64,000 nucleotides of DNA from Allofournierella massiliensis (GCF_004345265.1 NZ_SLUM01000003.1:1-64000); one strand, 5' to 3'. Positions 1-8,285 are shown, numbered from the stretch's first letter. Translations and numbers: made by a program. Notes: generated from the sequence alone by a model not told the origin.

Positions 1-79
1 GCAAGTGATCCTGTGGGACCATATTTTCCAAACTTACAAATTCCAGCTGTCCTCGATTTTCTGCGTTCTTTACCAGCAT
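1..79 (-). CDS. Transposase, N-terminal fragment (cut by window edge)
   Basis: A minus-strand ATG at 79 follows a GGGGGGAT ribosome site at about 83-92 and stays open for 26 codons to the window edge. The visible peptide includes QLEFVSLENMVPQDHL, which resembles the start of IS1182-type DDE transposases (typically QLE-VSLE-LVP-DH). A TATAAT box lies at 98-103 on the same strand. Only the start is visible, so completeness and family cannot be confirmed. Confidence 0.55.
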   Translation of the reverse strand, partial: MLVKNAENRGQLEFVSLENMVPQDHL

Positions 80-125
80 TTTTATCCCCCCACACCATTA
101 TACCGCTTTCTTTTCCTCAATACGA

Positions 126-197
126 GAAAAAGGCCACCTTTCGGTGGCCTTTTTCGACAGGCTGCGGCGGGCGGTATCCATAGGATACCGCCCGCCG
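126..197 (-). terminator. Double hairpin terminator
   Basis: Two perfect stems follow the minus-strand regulator gene. One is 166-197 (GGCGGGCGGTATCC and its complement). The other is 131-138 with 143-150 (AGGCCACC), flanked by A and T runs so that it can end transcription in both directions. Confidence 0.8.
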
Positions 198-217
198 GTG
201 TTTTCTGTTTTTGCGTT

Positions 218-1612
218 TTATTGTTTCAGCCGCCAACTGCCCGCTCCGGCAGGTTCCACCGCGCCGATGGCCGCCAGCCGGGCCAGCATCCGGCAGACCT
301 GACGGGAGCTCAGACGCAGCGCTCCCGCCAGCTGGGCCGGGCTGGCGCTCACCTGATCGGTCAGGTATTCCAGCAATGCCTGGCTGCCGCTGGCGGCAGG
401 CCGGGGAGGCAGGGCGGGCCGGGGCGCAAAGGTCAGGCGCAGGCAGGTGGCACCGGGGCGCATATCTTCCCGGATGGAGGGTTCCTCCCAGCCCTGCAGC
501 CGCCACACCGCCTGAATCTGGGGCAGGCCGCTGCCCGCCCGCTGCCCCACACCCACCAGCCGGAACAGCTCGCTCAGGCCCGGGTTACGGGCATCGCTGA
601 TGCCGCCAGCCAGTGCGCTGGACGGCTCCACCCGGAAGCAGCCCGGGTTGGTGATGTAGAGCTGGTGGCTCCGCTTTTCAATGGTCAGGCCCCGGGGATC
701 CTGATAATCCGCGTGAATCAGGGCGTTGGCCAGCGCCTCCCGCACCGCCAGCTGCACCGGATGATCTGCCGGGCCGGGCAGGCGGGGATCGGCGCAGATG
801 CGGTGGGCCGCCGCAAAGTAAAAGTCAAACAGTGCGCCGTTCCAGCCGGTGCCGTCCGACCGCAGGCGGCAGGCAAGGCCGGGCTGCAGCTGCTCCCGGT
901 AGGAAAGGCGGAAATGGGGCCACACCGAACGGATGGCCCACGCTTCGCCCAGCAGCAGAAGCCCGGCGGCGGTGGGGTAGAGCGCCCCGTTTTGCGTCCG
1001 GGTCAGTGCGCCCAGACGCAGCAAAAGGCCCGCGTCGCTCAGCTCGCCCCACACATGGCCGGGGCGGCAGCGCAGCAGCCGGGCCCGGTAACGGGTCACC
1101 GCGGCGGGGCAGAGGGCGTTCTGATCCAGCCCCTCCAGCGGGGCCAGATCCCGGGGCAGGTCTGCCTGATCCCGCATCATGGCCCGCACCTCCTCGGCGG
1201 AGCAGTGGTAATCTCCCTCCCCGCCCCGCCGGTAAGCGCCGGAGAAGGGATCCGTGCCCAGATACACCGGCCGGTTGTGGCGGTCGGCACGGGGCACATG
1301 GATGATCACAATCCGGTTGCCGCCGCTCTCGTCCACCCACACGTCGGTGGAGCGCAGAATGTTGGCGCTCACCCGGGCCGGGTCGTTGACAATCTGCCAG
1401 AACTGGCGTACCAGTTCTTCCGGGTCCCGCAGAGGAACCGAAGCGAGGGTTTTGTTTTCGGTTTCGATCACGCCCAGCAGAATCAGCCCGCCGAAGGAGT
1501 TGGCGAAGGCGGAGTAGGTTTCCCAGATGCTGCGGGGCAGCCCGCCCTGGGCGCGTTTTGCCTCCAGGCGGTTGTTCTCCCGGTATTTTTCCAGGTGGGC
1601 AAGGTCGATCAT
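218..1612 (-). CDS. AlbA_2 / GHKL-ATPase type transcriptional regulator
   Basis: This 464-residue protein has the layout of the Schlafen-AlbA_2 'ATP-binding protein' regulators. An N-terminal AlbA_2-like domain covers about residues 1-130. A C-terminal GHKL ATPase-like region carries an N-box (EALANALIHADY) and an ITNPG motif. A terminal winged helix spans about 400-455. Such proteins are widespread in Firmicutes as presumed DNA- or RNA-binding regulators, but ligand and targets are unknown. The start has GAGG eight bases upstream. It lies 21 bases after the exporter subunit and is probably co-transcribed with it. The link to amino-acid export is positional only. Confidence 0.75.
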   Translation of the reverse strand: MIDLAHLEKYRENNRLEAKRAQGGLPRSIWETYSAFANSFGGLILLGVIETENKTLASVPLRDPEELVRQFWQIVNDPARVSANILRSTDVWVDESGGNRIVIIHVPRADRHNRPVYLGTDPFSGAYRRGGEGDYHCSAEEVRAMMRDQADLPRDLAPLEGLDQNALCPAAVTRYRARLLRCRPGHVWGELSDAGLLLRLGALTRTQNGALYPTAAGLLLLGEAWAIRSVWPHFRLSYREQLQPGLACRLRSDGTGWNGALFDFYFAAAHRICADPRLPGPADHPVQLAVREALANALIHADYQDPRGLTIEKRSHQLYITNPGCFRVEPSSALAGGISDARNPGLSELFRLVGVGQRAGSGLPQIQAVWRLQGWEEPSIREDMRPGATCLRLTFAPRPALPPRPAASGSQALLEYLTDQVSASPAQLAGALRLSSRQVCRMLARLAAIGAVEPAGAGSWRLKQ

Positions 1613-1633
1613 AGGCGGTACCTCAACAAGGAG

Positions 1634-2080
1634 TCATTTTGACCAGTGGCTGGCCAGACGGCGGAACCAGCTGCCCGGAAGCTCCAGCCCCAGCAGGATG
1701 GCCAGCACCATGGCGATGGCGGTTTTCAGGGTGGCAAAGCCGATCTGCCCCGCCTCGGCGGTGGCGTTATTCACCATGGCGTAGGCGGTCTGGTAGATGC
1801 CCAGACCGGGCACCAGCGGGAAGATGCCCGCAATCAGGAAAATGGTGGCCGGGCAGCGCAGCTGCACCGCCGAAAACCGGGAGATGCACAGCACCGCAAA
1901 GGTGGCCAGAAAGATGGCGGGCAGCACCCCCCAGAGGGGCTTGAAGAGCAGATAGACCAGCCAGCCTGCCGCGCCGGTGATGCCGCAGCGCAGATAATAC
2001 CGGGTGGGCACATGGAAGATCAGGGCAAAGGCCACCGTGCCGATGCCTGCGGCCAGTACCTCACAGAGAAAACGCTGCAT
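1634..2080 (-). CDS. Threonine/serine exporter, small ThrE-like membrane subunit
   Basis: This 148-residue, almost wholly hydrophobic protein has about four or five membrane spans. It matches the short DUF3815/ThrE_2 half of split threonine/serine exporters. The chosen ATG sits two bases after the stop of the larger partner, so the two are likely translationally coupled. In Corynebacterium ThrE both halves are fused; here they are separate genes, as is usual in Firmicutes. Transport of Thr/Ser is inferred from family only. Confidence 0.8.
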   Translation of the reverse strand: MQRFLCEVLAAGIGTVAFALIFHVPTRYYLRCGITGAAGWLVYLLFKPLWGVLPAIFLATFAVLCISRFSAVQLRCPATIFLIAGIFPLVPGLGIYQTAYAMVNNATAEAGQIGFATLKTAIAMVLAILLGLELPGSWFRRLASHWSK

Positions 2081-2082
2081 GC

Positions 2083-2847
2083 TCACACCCCCCACGCAGT
2101 GTAGGCGGCCATCACCGCGCCCACACCCAGGGCGAGGCAGGCCACCACCAGAATGGCGTCCAGCAGGCGAACGCTGCCGGAGATATAGTCCTCGTCGGCA
2201 ATGTCCCGGATGCCGTTGGTGAAGGCCACGCCGGGCAGAAGCGGCACCACCGCGCCGGCGGTGACCATTTCCAGATTGGTGCCGATGCCGAAATGAGTCA
2301 GAATCAGCGCGCACAGGGTGACCAGCGCCCCGCCGCTGATGTTCATGGCAATTTTGGAAAGCCGCCCCCGTACCAGATACAGAAAGTAAAGATACAGCAC
2401 CAGCCCGCACAAAAAGGCCGCGGCGGCATCCCAGCCGGTGCCGCCGAACAGGTAGCCGAAGGAGGCGCTGCCCACGCCGGAGGCCAGCACCTGCTGCCAG
2501 CGGGGCTTGGAGGGCATGGCTCGGATGGCTTCCAGCCGCTCGTGGGCTTCGGCGGGGGTGTGCAGCCCCAGCTCAATTTCCCGGGAAAGCTGGTTCACCG
2601 CGTCGATCCGGTCCAGCCGGCCGCCGCCCAGCGGAATGTGCCGCACCCGGGCCTGATAGCGGCGGGGCCCGCCCCCGGTGGAAAGCAGCACGCCGTTGCT
2701 TAAAATAAAGGTATCCAGCCCGGGGTTGCCGTAAGCCCGGGCGATGCGTTCCATGGTATCGCTCACCCGGGAGATTTCGGCCCCGGAGGCCAGCAGGATC
2801 TCGCCCGCGAGGGATACGGTTTCAAAAATAAGATCGCGGTCCTCCAT
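2083..2847 (-). CDS. Threonine/serine exporter, large ThrE/DUF1212 subunit
   Basis: This 254-residue protein has a cytoplasmic N-terminal region with the DUF1212 signature (LLASGAEISRVSDTMERIARAYG, about residues 16-38), followed by five hydrophobic segments. Together with the next gene it reconstitutes a ThrE-type exporter in the cytoplasmic membrane. The ATG at 2847 has an excellent AAGGAGGCC site at 2853-2861. The in-frame extension upstream has no ribosome site and overlaps the promoter, so it was rejected. Confidence 0.85.
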   Translation of the reverse strand: MEDRDLIFETVSLAGEILLASGAEISRVSDTMERIARAYGNPGLDTFILSNGVLLSTGGGPRRYQARVRHIPLGGGRLDRIDAVNQLSREIELGLHTPAEAHERLEAIRAMPSKPRWQQVLASGVGSASFGYLFGGTGWDAAAAFLCGLVLYLYFLYLVRGRLSKIAMNISGGALVTLCALILTHFGIGTNLEMVTAGAVVPLLPGVAFTNGIRDIADEDYISGSVRLLDAILVVACLALGVGAVMAAYTAWGV

Positions 2848-2883
2848 GGCGGGGCCTCCTTTACGGGCGGATTTTGCCCTTTT

Positions 2884-2912
2884 ATTATACGGCGGTTTGC
2901 AGCCGGTTACAA
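2884..2912 (-). promoter_or_regulatory. Promoter for exporter operon
   Basis: Minus-strand TTGTAA (2907-2912), 17-base spacer, TATAAT (2884-2889), 37 bases before the ATG at 2847. Confidence 0.75.
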
Positions 2913-2934
2913 GCGAAACCCGGCGGCTGCCCTC

Positions 2935-2963
2935 TTGCACCGGAGGGCGGATTTCGTTATACT
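2935..2963 (+). promoter_or_regulatory. Promoter for yqeC-yqeB
   Basis: TTGCAC (2935-2940), 17 bases, TATACT (2958-2963). It is divergent from the exporter promoter. Confidence 0.75.
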
Positions 2964-3008
2964 GAAAGTTACACAACGGATGAACGGAATCGGGGAAAGG
3001 AGCAGACC

Positions 3009-3734
3009 ATGAGCAGAACACTGACACAGCTTCTGGATGTGCGCCCCGGCGTAACCGCGCTGGTGGGCGCGGGGGGCAAGACCACTGCCATGCTGACGCT
3101 GGCCGAAGAGCTGGCCGAAGCGGGCAGGCGGGTGATCGTGACCACCACCACCCATATATTTCCGCCGGATGCCGGGCGGTATGGCCCGGTGTTTTCGCCG
3201 GAGGATACAGCAGGCATTGCCGCGGCGCTGGAGCGCACCGGGCTGGCGGTGGCTGCCGGGCCGCTGGACGAGCGGGGCAAGCGGACCGGAGTGAGCGATG
3301 CACAGGTGAAGGGGCTGCTGGAGCTGGCAGAGTATGTACTGGTCGAGGCGGACGGTTCCCGCCGCCTGCCCTGCAAAACACCGGGAGACCGGGAGCCCGC
3401 CCTGCCCGTCAAAACGGAGCTGGTGGTGGGCGTGCTGGGGCTGAAAAGCCTGAACCACCCGCTGGAAGCGGTGTGCTTCCGGGCCGGGCTGGCCGCCCGG
3501 CGGCTGGGGGTGGAACCGGAAAACCCGGTAACGCCGGAGCTGCTGGCCCGGCTGGCTGCCGAGCCCTGGGGCCTTGCCAAAGCCACCGAAGGGCGGCGGT
3601 TTGTGATCCTGCTGAACCAGAGCGATGCCTGCGATCCGGCGCAGCTTTGCCGGGTGGTACAGGCCGTGAAAGAAACAAGCGGCGCCCCTGTGGTGAGCGC
3701 CGCACTGCAAAAAAGAGAATGGAAAGAGGAATGA
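3009..3734 (+). CDS. yqeC: Selenium cofactor biosynthesis protein YqeC
   Basis: This 241-residue P-loop protein has GAGGKTT at residues 20-26 and a long ADGSRR motif (VLVEADGSRRLPCK) typical of YqeC. The family is found with selenium-dependent molybdenum hydroxylases (xanthine and purine hydroxylase types) and is thought to help install the labile selenium. The start is set by AAAGGAGC nine bases upstream. The stop overlaps the next gene's ATG (ATGA). The hydroxylase itself is not in this window. Confidence 0.85.
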   Translation: MSRTLTQLLDVRPGVTALVGAGGKTTAMLTLAEELAEAGRRVIVTTTTHIFPPDAGRYGPVFSPEDTAGIAAALERTGLAVAAGPLDERGKRTGVSDAQVKGLLELAEYVLVEADGSRRLPCKTPGDREPALPVKTELVVGVLGLKSLNHPLEAVCFRAGLAARRLGVEPENPVTPELLARLAAEPWGLAKATEGRRFVILLNQSDACDPAQLCRVVQAVKETSGAPVVSAALQKREWKEE

Positions 3735-4531
3735 GTATGCTGATCGTGATTCGAGGCGCCGGCGACATTGCCACCGGCATCGGCTGGCGGCTGTGGCAGT
3801 GTGGCTTTGATGTGGCCATGACCGACCTGCCCCGGCCCACCTGCATCCGCCGCACGGTGGCCTTCTCCACCGCGCTGGAGGAAGGAAGATACACTGTGGA
3901 AGGTGTGATCGCGGTGGCCTGCCCGGATCTGGAATCCGCCCGGGCGGCGCTGGCAGAGCGCTGCGTGGCAGTAATCCCGGATCCGGAGGGGAAGTGTATC
4001 AAAGCCCTGCAGCCTGCCGCCGTGGTGGACGCGGTGCTGGCCAAGAAAAATCTGGGTACTGTCATCACTGACGCGCCGCTGGTGATCGGGGTGGGGCCCG
4101 GCTTCTGCGCCGGGCAGGACTGCCACTATGTGGTGGAAACAAAGCGGGGCCACCGGCTGGGCCGGGTGATCGAAGAGGGCCCTGCCGCCCCAAACTCCGG
4201 CCTGCCCGGCAACATCATGGGCTACACCGGCGAGCGGATCATCCGCAGCACCGTCAGCGGCCGGTTCGAGCCACTGTGCGCCATCGGTGATCTGGTCCAG
4301 GCCGGTCAGACGGTGGCCCGGGTGGATGGCGTGGAGCTGAAGGTGCAGATTCCCGGCATGATCCGGGGCATGCTGCACGAGGGCATCCAGGTGACGCCGG
4401 GCTTCAAGTGCGGCGACGTGGATCCCCGGGGCCGGGAGGCGGACTACACCACCATCTCGGACAAGGCCCGGGCGGTGGCCGGCGGCGTGCTGGAGGCGAT
4501 TCTGCGCCGCTACGGCAGCCGGATGCAGTGA
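3731..4531 (+). CDS. yqeB: Selenium-dependent molybdenum hydroxylase system protein YqeB
   Basis: This 266-residue protein is of the EF2563/YqeB family, with an N-terminal GAGDIATGIGWRL nucleotide-binding-like motif at about residues 9-21 and the family's conserved GPGFCAGQDC segment. It overlaps yqeC by four bases, so the pair is translationally coupled. YqeB accompanies Se-containing molybdo-hydroxylases; its precise reaction is not established. A MobA-like transferase gene follows about 1 kb downstream on the other strand, forming an accessory cluster. Confidence 0.85.
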   Translation: MSMLIVIRGAGDIATGIGWRLWQCGFDVAMTDLPRPTCIRRTVAFSTALEEGRYTVEGVIAVACPDLESARAALAERCVAVIPDPEGKCIKALQPAAVVDAVLAKKNLGTVITDAPLVIGVGPGFCAGQDCHYVVETKRGHRLGRVIEEGPAAPNSGLPGNIMGYTGERIIRSTVSGRFEPLCAIGDLVQAGQTVARVDGVELKVQIPGMIRGMLHEGIQVTPGFKCGDVDPRGREADYTTISDKARAVAGGVLEAILRRYGSRMQ

Positions 4532-4559
4532 GGCGTTTTGTACAGGACGCAGAATACCG

Positions 4560-4680
4560 AAAAAGACGGAAAAACACAGGCCGCCGCGTACCGTAAGGTG
4601 CGCGGCGGCCTGTGTTCCCTTGACCGACTCCGAAGAGATCGTGCAATTCCCCGCAGTTCCACCCAAACCGGAACTGCGTA
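4560..4680 (-). ncRNA. Candidate small RNA, unknown class
   Basis: An extended -10 box (TGTTATAAT, 4686-4694 minus) faces into a gene-free stretch. About 115 bases later a very strong GC-rich stem (4573-4588 with 4601-4616) is followed on the minus strand by T-rich sequence. Between them lie a second stem (CGCAGTTCC at 4652-4660 with 4670-4678) and a CTC-TTCG-GAG tetraloop hairpin. No open frame fits the interval. I could not match it to 6S, SRP or tmRNA. Confidence 0.45.
4573..4616. terminator. Terminator shared by yqeB and candidate sRNA
   Basis: Sixteen-base arms (AACACAGGCCGCCGCG) with an 11-12 base loop. The T-rich tail is better on the minus strand (GTGTTTTTCCG) than on the plus strand. 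Confidence 0.7.
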
Positions 4681-4784
4681 CTATTATTATAACATACTTA
4701 AGGCAATAAAGAACAAAATATGCACAGAATCAAGGCGATGCGACACAAAATAAGGGTTTTCGCCGGTGGCCGGGTGAGCCGGTT

Positions 4785-5498
4785 TCAGCTGTTCTGCCAG
4801 ATAAGAAACTCCCGCCGCAGCTGGGAGAACTGCTTCACGCTTACCGGAATGGTCTGGCCGGTTTTCAGCAGAACGGTGTAGTTGGAAAACCGCTCCACAT
4901 ACCGCAGATTTACCACGAAGCTGCGCTGCACCCGCAGAAAGCCGCGCCCCTCCAGCTGATTTGCAATCTCCTGAATCGACACCCGGAATTTTCGGGTGGT
5001 CCAGAGTGCAGAAGAGGAGAAGAAGGCGGTGACCGAATGGCCGGAAGCCTCGAAATAGAGAATCTGCTCCAGCGGCAGAAACACATCCTCCCGATCCGCC
5101 CGCAGGCACAGGGTGTTGGTGGGGGAGAACAACGCATTCCACAGGCTGTCCATGCAGGCGGTGAAGCTCTGGGGCAGCTGGGGCTTGAGCAGATAGGCGA
5201 AGGCCCGCACCCGGTAGCCGTCCGGCGCGCAGTCCAGTGTGTCGGAGGTCAGAATCACCGGGGTTTCCGGGCTCAGCGCCCGCAGCTGGGCGGCAATTTC
5301 CAGATTGGGGCATCCGGCGGAGTGTACCTGCAGAAATACGGCGGTACATGCGCAGGTGCGGCAGAATGCCAGCAACTGTTCCGGGCGGGAGAAACGCTCC
5401 ACCCGGCAGGGAAGATCATACCGCTCCAGATATTCATGAAGCAGGGCGGAAATGGATTCCGCATCGGCAGGCTGCGTGTCGCAGATGGCAAACAGCAT
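4785..5498 (-). CDS. LytTR response regulator with degenerate receiver
   Basis: This 237-residue protein has an N-terminal receiver-like domain (1-120) and a C-terminal LytTR DNA-binding domain (about 135-237, with FLRVQRSFVVNL). The usual phosphoacceptor Asp is replaced: the strand reads AVFLQV with Gln57. The acidic pocket has only Asp7 (CDTQ instead of CDDE), while Lys105 (LLKP) is kept. It is therefore unlikely to be controlled by Asp phosphorylation. The ATG at 5498 has AAAGGAGT at 5508-5516. It lies 22 bases after the MobA-like gene and is probably co-transcribed with it. Confidence 0.8.
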   Translation of the reverse strand: MLFAICDTQPADAESISALLHEYLERYDLPCRVERFSRPEQLLAFCRTCACTAVFLQVHSAGCPNLEIAAQLRALSPETPVILTSDTLDCAPDGYRVRAFAYLLKPQLPQSFTACMDSLWNALFSPTNTLCLRADREDVFLPLEQILYFEASGHSVTAFFSSSALWTTRKFRVSIQEIANQLEGRGFLRVQRSFVVNLRYVERFSNYTVLLKTGQTIPVSVKQFSQLRREFLIWQNS

Positions 5499-5520
5499 GG
5501 CAGGGACACTCCTTTGGGGC

Positions 5521-6111
5521 TCAGGGTAACGATTGGCTTTGCAGGGCCCGGGCAATGCGCTCCAGGGCTTCGGGGGTATCGGCGTCCCACAGTTCCAGGG
5601 GATCCTCTGCCTCGGTGAGGCACACAAGCTGCGGCGCCGCCTTCAGAACGGCGCTGCCGCCGGTTCTGGGCGGCAGACTGGCCAGCGCGGCAAAATGCTC
5701 CGCGCCGAACAGCACCGGGCTTGCGCCCACCCCCTGCCAGGCAAGCCGGTGAATGCACCGGGGCTGGCGGCGGAAGGCTTCCTTCAGCCGGGTAAGGCTT
5801 TCCGGCCGGCACAGGGGCTGGTCGCCCTGGCAGATCAGGCATCCGTCCATGCCTTCCATGTAACGGATGCCCAGACGAATCACGTCGCTGCGGTCCTCCC
5901 GGTCATGCAGCAGGCAGGCAACGCCCTGATCGGCGCACAGCCTTGCCACCTGAGGCCAGCGGGTTACCACCAGCGTTTTAAAGAATACGCCGGCAGGCAG
6001 GTGCTTCAGCGTGTGGGTCAGCAGGGTCTGGCCGCACAGATCAGCCAGCAGCTTGTTGGAACCAAAACGTCTGCCCTGGCCGCTGGCCAGGATCATGCAG
6101 CCGATCTTCAC
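5521..6111 (-). CDS. MobA/MocA-like molybdenum cofactor nucleotidyltransferase
   Basis: This 196-residue NTP-transferase fold protein has the glycine-rich ILASGQGRRFGSNKLL motif at residues 6-21 and CQGDQPL, the metal/nucleotide acidic motif. These are typical of MocA (CTP:molybdopterin cytidylyltransferase) and YgfJ-type proteins. Proximity to yqeBC supports a role in activating molybdopterin for hydroxylases. The GTG at 6111 was chosen because GAAGGGGGC lies just upstream; the internal ATG at residue 6 would remove too little to matter and has a poorer site. CTP versus GTP use cannot be told from sequence. Confidence 0.75.
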   Translation of the reverse strand: MKIGCMILASGQGRRFGSNKLLADLCGQTLLTHTLKHLPAGVFFKTLVVTRWPQVARLCADQGVACLLHDREDRSDVIRLGIRYMEGMDGCLICQGDQPLCRPESLTRLKEAFRRQPRCIHRLAWQGVGASPVLFGAEHFAALASLPPRTGGSAVLKAAPQLVCLTEAEDPLELWDADTPEALERIARALQSQSLP

Positions 6112-6154
6112 GGCGATGCGCCCCCTTCGGATGGATTCCGCGCACAGCGCACGG

Positions 6155-6210
6155 GTGACGGACGTCACTGTTTTGCTTCTTATTGTAATATAATTCAGTC
6201 AGGGATGCAA
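6155..6210 (-). promoter_or_regulatory. Promoter and palindrome before MobA-like gene
   Basis: Minus-strand TTGCAT (6205-6210), 17 bases, TACAAT (6182-6187). Downstream lies an inverted repeat GTGAC-N4-GTCAC (6155-6168) that could be an operator. Confidence 0.65.
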
Positions 6211-6297
6211 GCGGGGCCTTTGGATGGCTTTTTTGGCACAAAGACCGTATAATAAAGAAAACACCCGCGTGCCGGGCGCAAAAAAGGAGAAGGCGGC

Positions 6298-6624
6298 ATG
6301 ATCCATTTCAACTATCCCAACTACCCCATGCAGTGGTACAAAAACAAGAATCCGGTATCCGGCAACGCGGGGCAGTTCAATTACAAGGTCCTGCGTGACG
6401 GCGATGAGCTGGCCGCCTGGTGCTGGATGGGTGTCTGGTGCATGGAAAAGACAAAGGATGTGAAGGAGCGGCGCTTTGCCTTTGGCGAGGAAGGCGTGGC
6501 TCAGGCCATCGCCTGGCTGAAGGAGGAGTTCGACAGCCACAGCCGGGAAGAGATCGAAAGCAAGCTGGGCTTTTTCACCACCGAACCCTACACCCCGCCG
6601 AAGGAGGAAAGCGGCGAGGGCTGA
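6298..6624 (+). CDS. Small uncharacterised protein
   Basis: This 108-residue soluble protein is rich in Trp, Tyr and acidic residues. No signal peptide, membrane span or recognised motif is visible. The ATG follows an AAAAAAGGAG site eight bases away, and a strong terminator follows the gene, so it looks like a genuine single-gene unit. A TATAAT at about 6248 probably belongs to its promoter. Function unknown. Confidence 0.7.
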   Translation: MIHFNYPNYPMQWYKNKNPVSGNAGQFNYKVLRDGDELAAWCWMGVWCMEKTKDVKERRFAFGEEGVAQAIAWLKEEFDSHSREEIESKLGFFTTEPYTPPKEESGEG

Positions 6625-6627
6625 GAA

Positions 6628-6675
6628 AAACAGCAAAAGGGAGCGCCCCGGCCGGGATGCTCCCTTTTGCTGTTT
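6628..6675. terminator. Bidirectional terminator
   Basis: Seventeen-base perfect arms (AAACAGCAAAAGGGAGC) with a 14-base loop, between convergent genes. Confidence 0.9.
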
Positions 6676-6683
6676 GAAAAGAA

Positions 6684-8033
6684 TCACACGGTTTTGATGT
6701 GCCGCCAGCCGCCCCGCTTCCAGCGGATGACAAAGATTACCGCCCGCAGGTTTTCGTCCAGCGCGAAGGCCATCCAGACGCCCACGAGGCCCAGCCCGAA
6801 ATGGATGCCCAGCAGCCAGGCCACACCCACGCCCACGATCCACTGGCTGGCGATGCCCACCAGCACCGGGAAGCGCACGTCGCCCACCGCCTGCAGGTTG
6901 CGCACCATCACAATGTTGAAGCAGCGGCCCAGCTCCAGAATGACCTCCACGATCATCACCTTCTGGCCCAGTGCAATCACCTGAGGGTCGCTGCTGAACA
7001 GGCTCAGCAGCGGCTGAGAAAAGACGGCCAGCACCGCCGCGATGATCAGGGTGATGGGGGTGAAGGTTTTCAGCACCTTCCAGTTCTGGCGGTCGGCCTG
7101 GTCGAAATCCTTCGCGCCCACGCAGTAGCCCACCACAATGGCCACCGCCTGGCTCACCGCACTGATGAGCATGTAGCACACCTGAGCGAACATCACGCAG
7201 TACATGCGGGTGGTTACCGCGAAGGTGCCCATCAGGTTCACGAACACCAGACTGGTGGACTGGGAAAGATTGTAGGAAAGGCCCTCGCCGCCGGCCGGCA
7301 GGCCGATGCCCAGAAACCGCTTGAGCAGTCCGGTGGGGAAGGGGCGCAGCACCTTCAGGCTCACCCGGGCGTTCTGCACCGTGTGGAAGAAAGCAAAGAT
7401 CATCATCAGCATGCCCACCGTGCGGCAGATGCTGGTGGAGATGGCCGCGCCCGCCGCGCCCAGCTGAGGCATGGGGCCGAGGCCGTAGATGAAGGCGGTG
7501 TTGCCCACAATGTTGATCAGGTTGATGACGCCGGTGCTCAGCATGATGACCAGCATCTTGGCGTGCGCCCGCAGAAAGGCGCTGAAGGTGAGCATCAGTG
7601 CCTGACAGGGCAGGCTGAGGGCGGTGATGAGCAGATAGCTTTTGGCCTCCGGCCGGGCCTCCATGGGCACCTGCATCAGGCTGAACAGCCCGTCCGCACC
7701 CAGAAGCAGGCCGGTGGTGATCACAAGACTTACGACCAGATTCAAACAGACGGCCAGGGTGTAGATCTGTTCCACCTTGTCGTATTCCCGTGCGCCCAGA
7801 TACTGGCTGAGCATGATGGTGGCTGCCAGACTGATCACGTTGAAGGTGAGGATCAGGGTGGTCATGATCTGGTTTGCGTTGCCCACCGCGGCAACGGCGG
7901 TGGCGTTGTAGCGGCTGAGCATGATCTGGTCGATGTTGCCCACCAGCATCTGCAGCAGCAGCTCGATAAAGACCGGCCAGGTCATGGCCAGCAGCGAGAA
8001 CTCGTGCCCCGCAATGGTGATTTTTCGGCTCAA
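6684..8033 (-). CDS. MATE family multidrug/metabolite efflux transporter
   Basis: This 449-residue protein has about 12 predicted membrane spans in two similar halves. The MATE hallmark is near the N-terminus (WPVFIELLLQMLVGNIDQIMLSRY), with family glycines in the second half (GIGLPAGGEGLSYNLSQ). It is probably a Na+- or H+-coupled exporter; substrate unknown. The start is TTG at 8033 with GAGGAGG about eight bases upstream. The upstream ATG at 8096 lies inside the promoter and was rejected. Confidence 0.85.
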   Translation of the reverse strand: MSRKITIAGHEFSLLAMTWPVFIELLLQMLVGNIDQIMLSRYNATAVAAVGNANQIMTTLILTFNVISLAATIMLSQYLGAREYDKVEQIYTLAVCLNLVVSLVITTGLLLGADGLFSLMQVPMEARPEAKSYLLITALSLPCQALMLTFSAFLRAHAKMLVIMLSTGVINLINIVGNTAFIYGLGPMPQLGAAGAAISTSICRTVGMLMMIFAFFHTVQNARVSLKVLRPFPTGLLKRFLGIGLPAGGEGLSYNLSQSTSLVFVNLMGTFAVTTRMYCVMFAQVCYMLISAVSQAVAIVVGYCVGAKDFDQADRQNWKVLKTFTPITLIIAAVLAVFSQPLLSLFSSDPQVIALGQKVMIVEVILELGRCFNIVMVRNLQAVGDVRFPVLVGIASQWIVGVGVAWLLGIHFGLGLVGVWMAFALDENLRAVIFVIRWKRGGWRHIKTV

Positions 8034-8084
8034 AACGATTCCTCCTCTATGGGCGGCCGGCGGCCGCCTTGTAAAACCAGAAAC

Positions 8085-8113
8085 ATTATAGCGCAAACAA
8101 TTTTCGCTTTACA
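8085..8113 (-). promoter_or_regulatory. Promoter for MATE gene
   Basis: Minus-strand TGTAAA (8108-8113), 17 bases, TATAAT (8085-8090). Confidence 0.65.
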
Positions 8114-8285
8114 GTTGGAATTTCGACGATTCTTCCAGAACATGGGCGCTGAATTTATGCACAATTACTCCGCCGGTGGTTTCGGTTTACTTTTGAGGGG
8201 GTTTGTGTTACCCTGATAAAGGATTTTTGCATGTGGGCGGCCGATGCCGCCCGCACAGAAAACACGCCGCAAAGGAGGGCGCTTT

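Noticed and set aside
5-1642. A 545-codon plus-strand frame over the AlbA-type regulator
   Set aside because: It runs through two terminators and has no start signal. The minus-strand protein has coherent domains.
4560-4680. 6S, SRP or tmRNA gene
   Set aside because: None of the conserved bulges or domain sequences of these RNAs could be recognised; the interval is also short for tmRNA and 6S.
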